Shown: positions 53,336-63,860, counted from the first letter of the stretch. The stretch is DNA of 64,000 nucleotides from Arion vulgaris (GCA_020796225.1 CM036758.1:24346397-24410396), one strand, 5' to 3'. Numbers and translations: made by a program. The notes: a model not told the origin generated them from the sequence alone.

Positions 53336-53829
53336 CAATACAGACATGAAATGTTTGGTAGCAAATAGCAGCCGTCTATCGAATGACGACAATAGCCTCA
53401 TACGTGTGTTGTTGTACCTCTCTTGTGTGTGCATAGACGTTTGTAGAGCTACATCTTGAAACGCAATCCATTACCACAGGAACATCAAGTTTCCTAGTGT
53501 ATACATTTCATATCATTTTTAACATGCAATGTCATTCACGCACAATGTGTTTTTCATTTTCAAAAAAACTGCTTTCGCTTGAGCTATTCTAGTTCTAATA
53601 TCTGTTTTACATCTTCCATCTGATGTTAGGAATGAATATTGTGTGTATGTAATGTTATATGTGTACACTTGTTATGTTATGCTGTTGTTTCGTCTCATAT
53701 TTACAAGCACAAAAAAGCTTATAGCATGTGTTTGTGCAAACATAGTTTCAACGAATCTGACCTGTGTGTTCTGTGTTCTATAGTCGACTATAAAAGACAG
53801 GACTTAGTGAAGATAGTGAAGTAAATGTT

Positions 53830-54400
53830 AAAAAAGAAATTATGATACGAATTGGCAAAGCAACATCAGCTTTTAAAAGTCTAAATAAAATATGGAACTG
53901 CAAGTTATATAGTATTAAAACTAAATTACGAATTTTCAATTCAAATGTTGTATCAATCCTAAAATATGCCAGCGAGAGTTGGAAAATGACTAAAGATATA
54001 GAAAGCAAGTTGAATGCATTTGAAAATAGATGTCTGCGAAAAATAATGAATATAAAATGGACGAATTCAGGAGAAGTGATGAAATCAGAGACATGTCTGG
54101 TCAACCACTAGTGACAACTGTTATAAGAAAGAGAAGATGGAGATATGTTGGGCCCACCTTGAGGAGAAATGATCAAAGAATATCAAAACAGACAATGAAG
54201 TGGGATGCAAAGGGTTCAAGAAAGAGATGTCGACCTAAGGAGACCCTGAAGCGAACTTTGCAGAGGCAAAGAGGCAGGAAATATCGGTCTCAGTTCCATG
54301 GAGGAGATTGAGCGAGTTGCCCAGGATAGAGCGGTATGGAGAAATTACTTGCAGGCCCTATGTAACGTATAACGGTACGAGAGGAATTATTATTATTATT
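53830..54400 (+). mobile_element. LINE 3' fragment
   Basis: 'MIRIGKATSAFKSLNKIWNC', 'KLRIFNSNVVSILKYASESW', '[14 protein letters not shown]', then in another frame 'RKRRWRYVGPTLRRNDQRIS'. End of a non-LTR ORF2; antisense copy at 16600-17130. 53340-53830 shows nothing else recognisable. Confidence 0.8.
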
Positions 54401-54476
54401 TATTAGTGAAGATCGTTTTTTGAGAGCTAGCGGTGTTTGTCAAAAAATAGATAACTCTCAGGACTTTCCCATTTAC

Positions 54477-54580
54477 CTGTAACAATTGTTGTTGAACTTG
54501 TTGTAGCTGGCCAAAGTCGACATGACACCAAAACCCAACCCAATAGAGAAGAACACCTGGGTGGCTGCACTTCGCCACAC
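54477..54580 (-). CDS. SLC6 transporter exon with TM6
   Basis: A 104-base exon after 'cacatctgcag' and before 'gtaaatgg'. It reads [20 protein letters not shown] then [14 protein letters not shown] plus two bases of Arg. The family has 'VW.DAA.Q+FFSL..GFG....+ASYN.F.NNCYRD'. TM6 is the unwound substrate-binding helix of SLC6 ('FS.G.G.G'); '[13 protein letters not shown]' is among the best-conserved stretches in the whole family and settles the assignment. Phase 0 in, 2 out. Confidence 0.96.
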
Positions 54581-54759
54581 CTGCAGATGTGAAGGTCAAC
54601 ATGATTGACAAAATGCGCATATTATTTTTAACAGTTCTTTAAATTTATGACTCACAAACATATATTATATATAGCGCTCCTTGCTATTTTGTAAAAACAG
54701 ATAGCTGCTCAGTATAGGTACAGTGGCGATATATCGATGTTGAATCGATCAAGCGATTT

Positions 54760-54935
54760 AGGCAGTTTGGAGTTACCCGTTGTTCAAGTCGAACTGGATG
54801 CCTGAGAGGCAGTGAGAGGTTTGTTTAGTCAGCAAGCCACGGAAACCATCAGTATGCATACTCTTCGATATCTGTTGGGAGACTGAGCACCTATGGGTCT
54901 GCCCGGAGTGCAATGACGTCAGTTTAGTAACCAAT
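54760..54935 (+). mobile_element. Repeat-family tail
   Basis: 'agcacctatgggtctgccc' and 'ggagtgcaatgacgtcag' match 59690-59770 in reverse and the end of the 13230 family. 54590-54760 shows no gene. Confidence 0.6.
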
Positions 54936-54954
54936 AACCAGTGGCGATAATTCA

Positions 54955-55985
54955 GTACAAAAGTAATAGATCAGTGCAGGTAATATAGATTACAAGTGTA
55001 ATAGCATAGTTAAAATGAAATAGCTCAACCCAAGGGCAATAGCTAATTACAAGCAATGGCTCAGCCAATGGGTAATAGTTCATTGCAAGCAATAGTCAGT
55101 CCAGACAATAGCTAGTCCAAGTACAATAGGCTGCATTGCAAGCAGCTCAGTCCAAGTCATAGCTCATTGAGAATAGCTCAGTCCAAGGGCAATAGCTTAG
55201 TCCAAGTACAATAGCTCATTGTAAGCAATAACTCAGTCCAAGAGCAATAGCTCATTGCAAGCAATAACTCAGCCCAATTGCAACAAATCAGTCTACTGGC
55301 AATAGTTCAGTCCAAACTCAATAGCTCATTGCAAGCAATAGCTCAGTCCAAGAGCAATAGCTCAGTCCAATGGTAATAACTCCGTACAATAAATAACCGT
55401 GTGCAAGGACAGCAGCTAAATGCAGGCAACAGCTCAGTACGAGGGCATTAGGTAACACGAGGGTGACAGCTCAGTACAGGCACTAGTAACCCAAGGGTGA
55501 CAGCTCAGCAAAGGCACTAGGTAACACGAGGGTGACAGCTCAGCACGAAGGCACTAGGTAACACGAGGGGACAGCTCAGCCAAGGGCACTGGTAACACGA
55601 GGTTGACAGCTCAGTAGAGGGCACTTGTAACACGAGGTGACAGCTCAGTACGAGGCAACAGCTCAGCACGAGGGCACTTGGTAACACGAGGTTGACAGCT
55701 CAGTACGAGGGCACTTGGTAACATGAGGGTGACAGCTCAGTACGAGGCAACAGCTCAGCAGGAGGGCACTAGGTAACACGAGGTTGACAGCTCAGTACGA
55801 GGGCACTTGGTAACACGAGGGTGACAGCTCAGCACGAAGGCACTAGGTAACACGAGGGTGACAGCTCAGCCCAAGGGCACTTGGTAACACGAGGGTGACA
55901 GCTCAGCACGATGCAACAGCTCAGCACGAGGCAACAGCTCAGCACGAGGGTAGTAACACGAGGGTGACAGCTCAGCACGAGGCTC
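54955..55985. repeat. Two adjoining tandem arrays ('caatagctcattgcaag'; 'taacacgagggtgacagctc')
   Basis: 54955-55400: ~17-35 bp units of 'gcaatagctcattgcaag' and 'caatagctcagtccaag'. 55400-55985: ~36 bp units 'gagggcacttggtaacacg' + 'agggtgacagctcagta'. The shared 'agctcagt' suggests the second grew from the first. Many single-base gaps. Confidence 0.87.
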
Positions 55986-56120
55986 AGTACCACTGAAATT
56001 GTGAAGTTCGTGCAGTATTGAAATCCATTGCCGTTGAATTACCGTGGAAATCTTCATGTGTAAGATACTCGAATTTAGCATACAGCTATTCATCAAAACG
56101 CAATGATGACGATCCAATCA
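55985..56120 (+). mobile_element. SINE 3' part
   Basis: 'tgaagttcgtgcagtattg' and 'aatcttcatgtgtaagata' then 'cgcaatgatgacgatcc' resemble the SINE 3' part at 59590-59670. Confidence 0.5.
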
Positions 56121-56349
56121 ATCAATCGATTACATGACTGTTTATTGGCTCTCACTTCAATTTATACGATTCTCTATCAATTAAATATAATTCGTTTTCA
56201 GTTTTTCCTCTGGGATCCATAGTATGATAGGTTTTCTGTTGGTACTTGAGCTGCTTCTGAAGACAAAGATGATACATTTCCGGCTTCTGGCTGCTGTTAT
56301 TGCGTGAATGATATCTTGATTCCTTTGGAAAAACAGTTCTTTGTGATTT

Positions 56350-56359
56350 TGTCTATCTA

Positions 56360-56390
<31 letters not shown>

Positions 56391-56668
56391 TCTGTCGGTC
56401 GGTCGGTCGAGTCAGTCGTCGGTCGGCGGTCGGTCGGTCGGTCGGTCGGTCGGTCGGTCTGTCGGTCGTCGGTCTGTCGTCGTCTGTCTGTCTTATCTAT
56501 CTGTCTATCTATCTATCGTCTATCTACTCTGTCTATCTATCTATCTGTCTATCTAGTCTGTCTATCTATCGTCATCTATCTGTCTGTCTTCATCTATCTG
56601 TCTATCTGTCTGTCTATCTATATGTCTGTCATCTGTCTATCTATCTCTATTTATCTATCTATCTTATA

Positions 56669-56712
<44 letters not shown>

Positions 56713-56761
56713 ATCTATCTATCATCTATCATCTATCTATTCATCTATCTATCTATCTATC

Positions 56762-56793
<32 letters not shown>

Positions 56794-56830
56794 GTGTCAG
56801 CATGTATGTCTGTATGTCTGTCTATCTAAC
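56350..56830. repeat. Tetranucleotide microsatellites (TCTG)n, (CGGT)n, (TATC)n
   Basis: Three related blocks in succession: tctg at 56358-56393, cggt at 56397-56500, tatc/tctg to 56830. The 189-codon ORF is an artefact. Confidence 0.96.
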
Positions 56831-56886
56831 AATAGTCTGTCAATTTTATGCTCCATTGAGAGATCAAGTATAATCTTGCAACTCAC

Positions 56887-57002
56887 TTCAAACTGTGCCA
56901 ACTTGCTCCAGACTGAACCATGTAGAATACAGCCACACTTGCCGGTAATGACACCTGATAAGTAGACAGGTAGATGATGTATGGAAGAGGGCAAATCACA
57001 AC
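56887..57002 (-). CDS. SLC6 transporter exon with TM5, frameshifted
   Basis: A 116-base exon after 'aacttcag' and before 'gtgagttg'. In phase with TM4 it starts VVICPLPYIIYLSTYQVSLP then ASVAVFYMVQ. The last part makes family sense only in the next frame: SVWSKLAQFE, joining exactly to VWRSAATQ of the TM6 exon. SLC6 has 'KVVY.T...PY......+RG.TLPGA..G+.+++.P.WSKL....VW'. Both ends are right but the length is one base short of a phase-0/0 exon. So one base is missing around 56910-56940, either an assembly error or a real frameshift. Confidence 0.85.
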
Positions 57003-57039
57003 CTGAAGTTAAGTCCTGGTCAGTTACGTGTTGTTGCTA

Positions 57040-57160
57040 TTGTGGTAATGATGTGGTGGTTGTGATGTGGTAGGGATGTGGTGGTTGTGATGTGGTAATG
57101 ATGTGGTGGTTGTGATGTGGTAATGATGTGCTGGTTGTGATGTGGTAAGGATGTGATAAT
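57040..57160. repeat. ~27 bp repeat 'gatgtggtggttgtgatgtg'
   Basis: Four to five copies with 'gtaatgatg'. Confidence 0.85.
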
Positions 57161-57339
57161 TACAATGATGCTACTGTTGAAAACTAAAGATGCTGAGCTG
57201 GTTACTTTTTTTGCTAGTCAAAGCAGGAAATGGGAGAGAGAATATGTTACATGGGCAGTATCTATCCTTCATACCAACATGCTCAAAGACATACAAAAAC
57301 ACTGTAGAGCAGTGGTTATCAATCTGGGAAGGGGCGCAT

Positions 57340-57820
57340 CCCCAGGGTGGCGTATCAGGGAAGGCGTGAAACGTTAAGCATTATGAAAATGTTGTCGATT
57401 GTGCTTGTTAATAAGTGTTTATACTACCTTACAATGAACAAGCAGTTAGAAGACAGAATTGATGCATTTGAGATGTGGATATATAGAAGAATAGGCAGAG
57501 TTTCATGGACAGAAAAACAGACAAATAAACAAGTTTTAGGAAAACTAGGCATAAAGAAACAATTAATAAGAGAAATAAAATTCAGATAAGTAAAGTATTT
57601 TGGGCACATAAAAAGACATGACACCATGATAAAACATTTACTAGAGGGGAAAGTTGAGGGGAAGAGCAAGAGGAAGACCGAGAGATAAGTGGGAGGAAAC
57701 TTTAAGAAATGGACAGGTTACAGTCTGGCAGTGTGCAACCCCAAGGGAAAGACAGAGCGTGCTGGAGATTCATTGCAGCCAACCTTCGATGTGGAGATGG
57801 CACCTGATGATGATGATACT
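57340..57820 (+). mobile_element. LINE 3' fragment ending in (gatgat)n
   Basis: 'NKQLEDRIDAFEMWIYRRIG', 'RVSWTEKQTNKQVLGKLG', 'RARGRPRDKW', 'WQCATPRERQSVLEIHC', then 'cacctgatgatgatgat'. Same family as 26080-26470. Two frameshifts. Confidence 0.78.
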
Positions 57821-58084
57821 ACCTTGTTTTTTTCCAGATAAAATACGTTTTCTTATTTTTAAAACTATAAGTTAAGAATTTCCAAATTAACAATTCTATA
57901 TTGTCACTCTTTATACTTACATTTGTCATTTATATTATGATGTAATAAAGACAAACGGAGAAGATGGATTCAAGATGTAACTGATAATTTGAGCATGTCA
58001 GAGGTTGAACATCTGACATCTGAGAAATTCTCAAGGACTATTAATGTGTGAAAGTGCTGCTCAGGATAAACTACTTAATGCTGA

Positions 58085-58300
58085 CGATGCCCGTCTGCCC
58101 AGCGTCTTCGTAGCGCGTTGGACTACGTGTGACTATCCCTCTGTGTGTGCGGGTTCAATTCCGCGGGATGGCAGAAAAAGCCACAGATTCCCCAGATTTA
58201 CGGTGTTCGGGGCACCGAACCGAAGGGTTATGATGTCCATGGCCCCGAGCCGAAGAGCTGAAAAGCTCAAGTGCTTCTGGATCGGAAAAAAAAAAAAAGT
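58085..58300 (+). mobile_element. tRNA-derived SINE with poly(A), best copy
   Basis: Head 'cgtagcgcgttggactacg' (box A) and 'gcgggttcaattccgcgg' (box B), body 'agccacagattccccag', 'gtgttcggggcaccgaacc', 'ccgagccgaagagctg' and 'gtgcttctggatcgg', then A-tract to 58299. Others at 12150-12380, 59790-59940 (-), 60245-60345 (-). Confidence 0.87.
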
Positions 58301-58329
58301 TGATGATAATGATTAGGACTTAATTTTAA

Positions 58330-58610
58330 CCTAAAAGAGCTTTGAGTATCATCAGGTGTCGTGCCGACTGGCGTAGACAATCATGGCTCTCCACAAATCT
58401 CGGTCCCAAGTATTTGTTATCATCTCAGATGTTGACGCTTTTCCGTGCACCATAAAGTCAGGCTATCTAAATTGTCTCACATTGTCTTTCTCTGTCTTGT
58501 CTCCTTCGTTTTACCAGTTGTCACGATGTACTCTAAACATCCCTTCCTCGTTACATGTCAGAAAAATGATGACTGCCTTGTTCTTATATTGAAATGTTTT
58601 CTCTGTTTCT
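58330..58610 (-). mobile_element. LINE 3' fragment
   Basis: Reverse of the 26080 family: starts '(atcatc)aggtgtcgtgccg' and encodes on minus 'RDLWRAMIVYASRHDT' and 'RKND...RRGMFRVHRDN'-like text. Confidence 0.7.
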
Positions 58611-59283
58611 TAGCTTCATATGCTATGAGTATACTGATATCAGTTCTATGTGTGGGGGCCTGTTTCTTAGCTTCATATGCTACGAGTATACTGATATCAG
58701 TTCTATGTGTGGGGGCCTGTTTCTTAGCTTCATATGCTAAGAGTATACTGATATCAGTTCTATGTGTGGGGGCCTGTTTCTTAGCTTCATATGCTACGAG
58801 TATACTGATATCTGTTCTATGTGTGGGGGCCTGTTTCTTAGCTTCATATGCTATGAGTATACTGATATCAGTTCTATGTGTGGGGGCCTGTTTCTTAGCT
58901 TCATATGCTACGAGTATACTGATATAGTTCTATGTGTGGGGCCTGTTTCTTAGCTTCATATGCTACGAGTATACTGATATCAGTTCTATGTGTGGGGGCC
59001 TGTTTCTTAGCTTCATATGCTATGAGTATACTGATATCAGTTCTATGTGTGGGGGCCTGTTTCTTAGCTTCATATGCTACGAGTATACTGATATCTGTTC
59101 TATGTGTGGGGGCCTGTTTCTTAGCTTCATATGCTATGAGTATACTGATATCAGTTCTATGTGTGGGGGCCTGTTTCTTAGCTTCATATGCTACGAGTAT
59201 ACTGATATCAGTTCTATGTGTGGGGGCCTGTTTCTTAGCTTCATATGCTACGAGTATACTGATATCAGTTCTATGTGTGGGGG
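58605..59283. repeat. 57 bp tandem array 'ttagcttcatatgctacgag', 12 copies
   Basis: Unit continues 'tatactgatatcagttctat' + 'gtgtgggggcctgtttc'. Near-perfect, with one copy lacking four bases at 58920-58940 that switches the frame of the spurious ORFs. The first unit borders the LINE at 58610 and the last leads into a SINE head at 59285. Confidence 0.95.
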
Positions 59284-59284
59284 G

Positions 59285-59690
59285 CCTTTGTGGTGTAAAG
59301 GTTAGATGTTCGCCTCTCGTTTGAAAGGTACTAAACTCGCTCCTTTTTCAAGAGATCCCTGATCTCACTGTTGGTGAGATCGAGTTCATATCCCTATCGG
59401 AGACGGACGATAAAGCGTAGACCTCGTATTCAATTTGAGAATGTAAATAAACCCTTGGCAGTTCAAAATCGAGAAGAGCAGACTGGAAAACCGCTGCCCG
59501 GGCAATATTAAATAGAAAAGATTAAAAATAAAATTCCTACAAAATATTTTCAATATCTTCAAAATTACATCGGTGACCCTCGCCAGTGCTACGGAGTTCG
59601 TGCACTGCAGCTGAGATTTTCCGTGTAAAAATAGATCGGAACATACATGGTTACTCACCGAAGTGTAATTGTTATTGGTTGGTTATTGGT
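59285..59690 (+). mobile_element. tRNA-derived SINE, full length
   Basis: Head 'gtggtgtaaaggttagatg' and 'ttcgcctctcgtttgaaag' (box A style), 'gagatcgagttcatatccc' (box B), body 'gagacggacgataaagcg', 'ctgcccgggcaatattaaat', 3' part 'gtgctacggagttcgtgc', 'gctgagattttccgtg' and 'gttactcaccgaagtgtaat', then a 'ttggttattggtta' tail. It defines the family whose pieces lie at 15405, 25760, 28740, 41490, 47530, 55985 and 61540. Confidence 0.82.
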
Positions 59691-59960
59691 TACTGAACTG
59701 ACGTTATTGCACTCCGGGCAGACCCATAGGTGCTCAGTCTCCCCCAACATATGTCGAAGAGTATGTATACTGATGGTTCCCATGGCTAGTCGATTTTTTT
59801 CCGATCCAGAAGCACTTGAGCTTTTAGCTCTTCGGCTCGGTACCATAGACATCGTAACCCTTCGGTTCATTGTCGCGAACACCGTAAATCTGGGTAACCT
59901 GTGGCTTTTCTGTCAGCTCGCGGAATTTATTATTATTTTTTTCTTTCGTCCGCTTTCAAC
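59690..59960 (-). mobile_element. Repeat-family tail joined to poly(A) SINE, minus
   Basis: 59690-59770 reverses the tail at 54760-54935. 59790-59940 reverses the body of the SINE at 58085-58300 ('ccgatccagaagcacttgag', 'cttttagctcttcggctcgg'), but its head is missing. Confidence 0.7.
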
Positions 59961-60139
59961 TCAGACGAAGTTTCATCTCTGAAACTGATTTTTGCGTGAA
60001 AATCCGTTTTTCCAATTTCTTACAATGGCAGCAGCGTGCACATTGTAAATTACTTTACGCTGGCAGCTGTGTGCTCAATGTACTCGTAATTAGTATTCCC
60101 TCGCCATACAGGCAGATTTTCTCGACTTCAGAGGTACTC

Positions 60140-60350
60140 ACGTTATCGTAATGAGTAAGACCAGGGACTCGAACAAATGCCGGACAGTAGGTTCGAACCC
60201 GAGCTATGAGGCGTCTCACAGCTAGCAGGCCGAACTACTATCAACTACTCTAGGCAGTCCCCCGCTCGCGGAATTGAACCCGCACTCACAGAGTGCTAGT
60301 CACCCGTAGTCCAACGCGCTACGAACATGCTGGGCAGGCGGGCGGGCTAG
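60140..60350 (-). mobile_element. Two tRNA-like SINE heads, minus
   Basis: 60165-60240 contains 'gttcgaacccgagctatg' and a box-A-like partner; 60245-60345 is the head of the poly(A) SINE ('cgcggaattgaacccgcac', 'gtagtccaacgcgctacg'). 60350-60775 shows no other feature. Confidence 0.65.
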
Positions 60351-60774
60351 CTGTTTAAACACACTCCTCACTCTGCCCCTCACTCTGCCCCTCAGGCATC
60401 CAGCTCTACAACGGATAACTCCAAACTGCAATCAATCAATCAATTGTGCTATCAATCAAAGTTCTGAAAAACCTATATTTCCTCACTATTCACATTCTGT
60501 TATGTGATTTCCTATGGCATGAATCGGGTTTCTACAGAAAGTAATCAGAGCGGACAGAGACCTCACCGTCTCGACCTTTTGGTTAAGATCAAAGTGTAGC
60601 GTCCACCTGATCGCTGCCAAAGGGCGGGAGCCTTCATTAAACGCCAAATGGCAAAATAAAGCCCCTTAAACAAACTTCTAGCGCACTTTTCCGAAAGATA
60701 CATGACGCTCGAATTCTTAACCGTTTTCACGTTCGTTAGTACTGGATCCACCTGTTGTGGCACATCCTTCTTCT

Positions 60775-61180
60775 TCTTCTGCGTTCTCACTAGATTGGGA
60801 TTTCGGATTCTCTAATAAAGGCAGCCGTCTGCCTCAGATTATTAGCCACACCATAGATAGAATTTGTCTTGGACACTAGCGTAAGTGGGCCACCTCTTTC
60901 TTCTCAAGTCTGCATACTGGGGACAGTTCTGTAGGATATAATTCCTATGATTTATGTTTCCCCGTTTGTGCCGACCTCTTCCCGCAGTAAGTTTTGACCA
61001 CCCTCATGATGGTAGGTCTGAGATTCTTACTGCGTGGCTAAATCTCCGAGGCAGATTGGCAACCTAAGAATTCGTTATCCCATTCCTCATTGTGAGGGTC
61101 GTTGCACCATGTTATGCGCCTGACGGCCTGGTGCATCCGTTTTCTGCAAGCATTTATTTCGGGTTAGCATTCCCTAGTGG
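60775..61180 (-). mobile_element. LINE 3' end fragment
   Basis: Same element as 9829-10220, ending at the (cttctt) terminus on plus: 'ttctgcgttctcactagatt', 'cgtctgcctcagattattag', 'gtaggatataattcctatg'. It carries a single, non-amplified copy of the 87-bp unit. Confidence 0.78.
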
Positions 61181-61235
61181 CACATCCGGGTTGGGCCTAT
61201 ATAATTTTAAAATATTTTTAAAAGATCGACCTCAC

Positions 61236-61368
61236 CTTGCCCAAACTCTTGATACCTTTGATCAGGCACAGGAAGACAATTATCCACGCCCCCAACAAAC
61301 ACAGCAATAATTGCCACCTTACTCCTCCCATATGGTCAATGCCTGTCGTGATGTCTAGCACCTCTTTG
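61236..61368 (-). CDS. SLC6 transporter exon with TM4
   Basis: A 133-base exon after 'aatttataacag' and before 'gtgaggtc'. One carried base, then KEVLDITTGIDHMGGVRWQL, LLCLLGAWIIVFLCLIKGIK and SLGK. The family has 'F...VL..S.GI...G...W.L.LCL..AW++V+..+.KG++S.GKVVY'. The hydrophobic stretch is TM4 and 'KGIKSLGK' is the cytosolic link to TM5. Phase completes exactly with the exon at 63120 (giving EEQYWF|KEVL) and with TM5 (GK|VV). Confidence 0.94.
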
Positions 61369-61379
61369 CTGTTATAAAT

Positions 61380-61612
61380 TGTCACAAATATGTCATTAAT
61401 ATATCATTAATATGTCATTAATAAATGATAAATTGTCACAAATATGCCATTAATATGTCATTAATATGTCATTAATATATTATAAAATATCACACTTGGT
61501 TAGTTTATAATTGATTCACCTGGATTTATTGATGGGAAATACCATTGCACTTTGGTAAATAACCACGTGTGTTACGATCTTTGTCTTACACTGGAAGATC
61601 TCAGCTGCGCTA

Positions 61613-61650
<38 letters not shown>
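61380..61650. repeat. 'atgtcattaat' repeat, SINE scrap and (CT)n
   Basis: 61380-61490: 12-14 bp AT-rich repeats just upstream of the TM4 acceptor. 61540-61610: short SINE 3' scrap ('ggaagatctcagctgcg'). 61616-61647: (ct)n. Confidence 0.75.
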
Positions 61651-61659
61651 CCTTTTTAA

Positions 61660-62000
61660 CATCGATGGGGGTATAGGCCCTCGGTCAACCTATACCAAAT
61701 CTTCTTATTGTTAGCTATCTCTTGCAACTCCTTCCAGCTTTTCCGTATATTGTTAATCTCTGCCTTCAAGTCTCTTCTCCGTGTATTTCTATACTTCTCT
61801 TTCTTTCCCTGTGGGTTCCAGAACAGGGCCTATTTTGTTATGCCCCCTCGTGTTTTCTCAAAGTGTATTCTTTCCATTGCCAGCTTCTTTTCTTCACTTT
61901 TTTGTTCATTTGGGATCTTTCTCATCATCTCCTTAAGCTTCTCATTTGTGGCCCTATCATACCTTAAGATTTGCTGAAGTCTTCCTTTGTATGAATCATA
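61660..62000 (-). mobile_element. LINE C-terminal fragment, minus
   Basis: Minus strand gives 'LQQILRYDRATNEKLKEMMR' and 'KIPNEQK', then 'EKKLAMERIHFEKTRGGITK' and 'YRNTRRRDLKAEINNIRKSW'. Lys/Arg-rich helical text typical of a LINE tail domain; not assigned to a clade. Confidence 0.6.
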
Positions 62001-62204
62001 ATTATCTCAAGGGCAGATAACAAGCAACAGTTTTGATTTCATGGTTCGAAAGATATGAAGTAGGTTATGGAACTTTACAAGAAGACCGCATACGATGTAT
62101 GATATAGGTTTGCACATTAAGAAACTGAGGTGTGGGTACCAGCAGGACTTGGGTAAGCACCCTTTCTTGTTAGCACAGTCGATGATGTATTATGTGACCA
62201 TTTT

Positions 62205-62345
62205 TCTTATTCGTTATCATCATTGTCATCATCAATATCACGTCATCGTTACAATCATCATCATCATGGTTATCATCATTATAAAATTGTCATCATCATC
62301 GTCATCCTCATTATTATAACATTGTCATTATCAGTGGCGACTCGT
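62205..62345. repeat. (CAT)n-rich stretch
   Basis: Imperfect 'atcatcatc' repeats. 62000-62200 and 62345-62660 show no supported gene. Confidence 0.85.
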
Positions 62346-62659
62346 CATTAAGGGCCAGTGGGGACAGGCCCCACCAAAATTATAATATAACGTGTATTTA
62401 TTATTTTATAAATTAAAGTATAGCAACAAAAACCATGATTTATCCGGGAAAAAAAATGTCTGGCCCCAAAAACAAAACTGAGCATGAGCCGCCACTAGTT
62501 ATTATCATCGTTAACAACATTATTATAGCCACAGCCTCGTTGATGTCAAGCGAAATTTCCAGGAAATCATTCTTTGCAGGGGGCATATCTGAACAGTCTT
62601 ATGTTACAGAGAACTGTGATTATAACATTATCATCAATGTCAAAGTATAAAAGTGGAAG

Positions 62660-62870
62660 TGGGACGGATTAGCGTAATGCATAAACGATCGCCTGTCGAC
62701 TCGGACACAGGAGGGTTCTGGGCTCAATACTCCACATTCCACATGTGAGAAAGGAATTGGCCCTCCTACTTCCTGCACACTAAGACTTAGAAATATGAAG
62801 TGAAGTGACTTCATACCCTAATGTCTGAAAAGGCTACTGGAAATGATGAAATGAAAATCGTGGCATATCC
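62660..62870 (+). mobile_element. tRNA-like SINE
   Basis: 'gacggattagcgtaatgc', 'gatcgcctgtcgactcgg', 'gggttctgggctcaatact', body 'gaaaggaattggccctcc', tail 'gtgaagtgacttcataccc' and 'taatgtctgaaaaggctac'. Reverse fragments at 30700-30760, 31060-31175 and 53205-53335. Confidence 0.72.
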
Positions 62871-63085
62871 CAAAGGACGTAGCCATCAACCACAGTAAAC
62901 AAGTCGTTGATTTTCTAGGCACCACTTATACGTTCAGTAGTTTGCCATTGCTTTCTGAACGGGTGGCGCCATCGTCTTTTGTTAAAATCAACGCAAGCAA
63001 ACTGTCCGCAGCGTGATTCGAACTCAGAACGTCGGGGTTAATAGACAGAGTCACTAACCCCTAGGCCACAGACGCCACACTGGAA
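62870..63085 (-). mobile_element. SINE, minus (family of 46080-46275)
   Basis: 'tatacgttcagtagtttgcc' and 'attgctttctgaacggg' in the body, 'gtgattcgaactcagaac' (box B reverse) and 'gtcactaacccctaggcc' (box A reverse). Head complete. It lies ~35 bases from the donor of the EL2 exon. Confidence 0.75.
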
Positions 63086-63119
63086 ATGATATATTATATA
63101 TAAGAGTGATTGTACTTAC

Positions 63120-63215
63120 AACCAGTATTGTTCTTCCAGTGAGATAGTTGTAACGTTTGTTGGGTGATTATCTGTAACATTTGATGTGACATTTATCCAG
63201 CCAGGATCAGTAGTG
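63120..63215 (-). CDS. SLC6 transporter exon, extracellular loop 2
   Basis: A 96-base exon after 'aataatttacag' and before 'gtaagtac'. It reads TTDPGWINVTSNVTDNHPTN then VTTISLEEQYWF across the next junction. It contains three N-glycosylation sequons (NVTS, NVTD, NVTT), as expected for the large glycosylated loop between TM3 and TM4 in SLC6, which ends '..EEFW...VL'. One base in and two out, in phase with the TM4 exon. Upstream exons for TM1-3 are not in 63216-64000. Confidence 0.85.
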
Positions 63216-63459
63216 CTGTAAATTATTGACTAATAAAATGTCAGATTTGAAGATAACAGTAGGAATTGATAGGGGCAAGTAATAGATGTGTATGTAAGAT
63301 TGGTGTAAGAGAGTGGCCTGTAAGAATGATTGATAAGAGTTGAATGAACAACTGGTTACGATGCTGCTTAATGAGTGCAATGTACTCGGTTGAATGTGAA
63401 AGCGGTATGCAAAAGTAGTTCGTGAGAGTGGGGTATTAGAAATGGTTGGTGATAGTGAA

Positions 63460-63860
63460 GATTTATTACAGCTGGAGCTACGGATTTCATGCTTTGTGCA
63501 ACACTCTTGGCATGTCTGTCGATAGGCATGGAGCAATATATGAAAACCGGTGCAATGAAGTTCAATCCTTCGTCTTTAAATCCTTTTTGAATGTGTCTTT
63601 ACAGCGAAATGATTGAGACGTTTGCCTGTTATTGCTCTGTTTTAAATCCTTTTTGAATGTGTCTTTACAGCGAAATGATTGAGACGTTTGTCTGTTATTG
63701 CTCTGATTTGAATCGAGTTTTTCTTTCTTTTCTGTTAAAACTGTTTTGCTTCACAGCGTCAGGATAAGAAGACATTTTTAAACGCGATTTTGTATGCCCT
63801 TCATAAACAGTGTCTTTCGTCGCCTCTGTTATCTCTGAGGTCCACATTTTAAGTGGCCGG
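63460..63860 (+). mobile_element. SINE body and tail with internal duplication
   Basis: 'gctacggatttcatgctttg', 'gaaaaccggtgcaatgaag', then 'tttgcttcacagcgtcagg', 'ttcataaacagtg' and 'atctctgaggtccacatttt', matching 8330-8690. A ~67-bp piece is duplicated inside it (63588-63715). Confidence 0.68.

Larger units (their letters stand above)
41850..63215 (-). other. SLC6-family transporter gene (ten exons, EL2 to TM12)
   Basis: Locus summary. Exons in transcript order: 63120-63215, 61236-61368, 56887-57002, 54477-54580, 53027-53151, 51482-51594, 50427-50561, 47218-47317, 46585-46685, 41850-42017; about 397 residues. Every join is in phase except across the TM5 exon, which lacks one base. The protein follows the sodium- and chloride-coupled neurotransmitter/amino-acid symporter family: '[12 protein letters not shown]' after TM6, 'SVFAG..IF' in TM7, 'GPGL.F..YP' before TM8, 'GLDSQ' in TM8, 'WVYG' in TM10 and 'YPPWA' before TM12. 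The substrate cannot be read from these exons. TM1-3 with the Na+ site should lie right of 64000. Confidence 0.9.

Noticed and set aside
58085..58180. tRNA gene candidates (also at 30787, 46090, 51745, 59285)
   Set aside because: Box A and B are present, but each continues into a shared SINE body and tail, and several copies are dispersed. No complete tRNA fold was confirmed.
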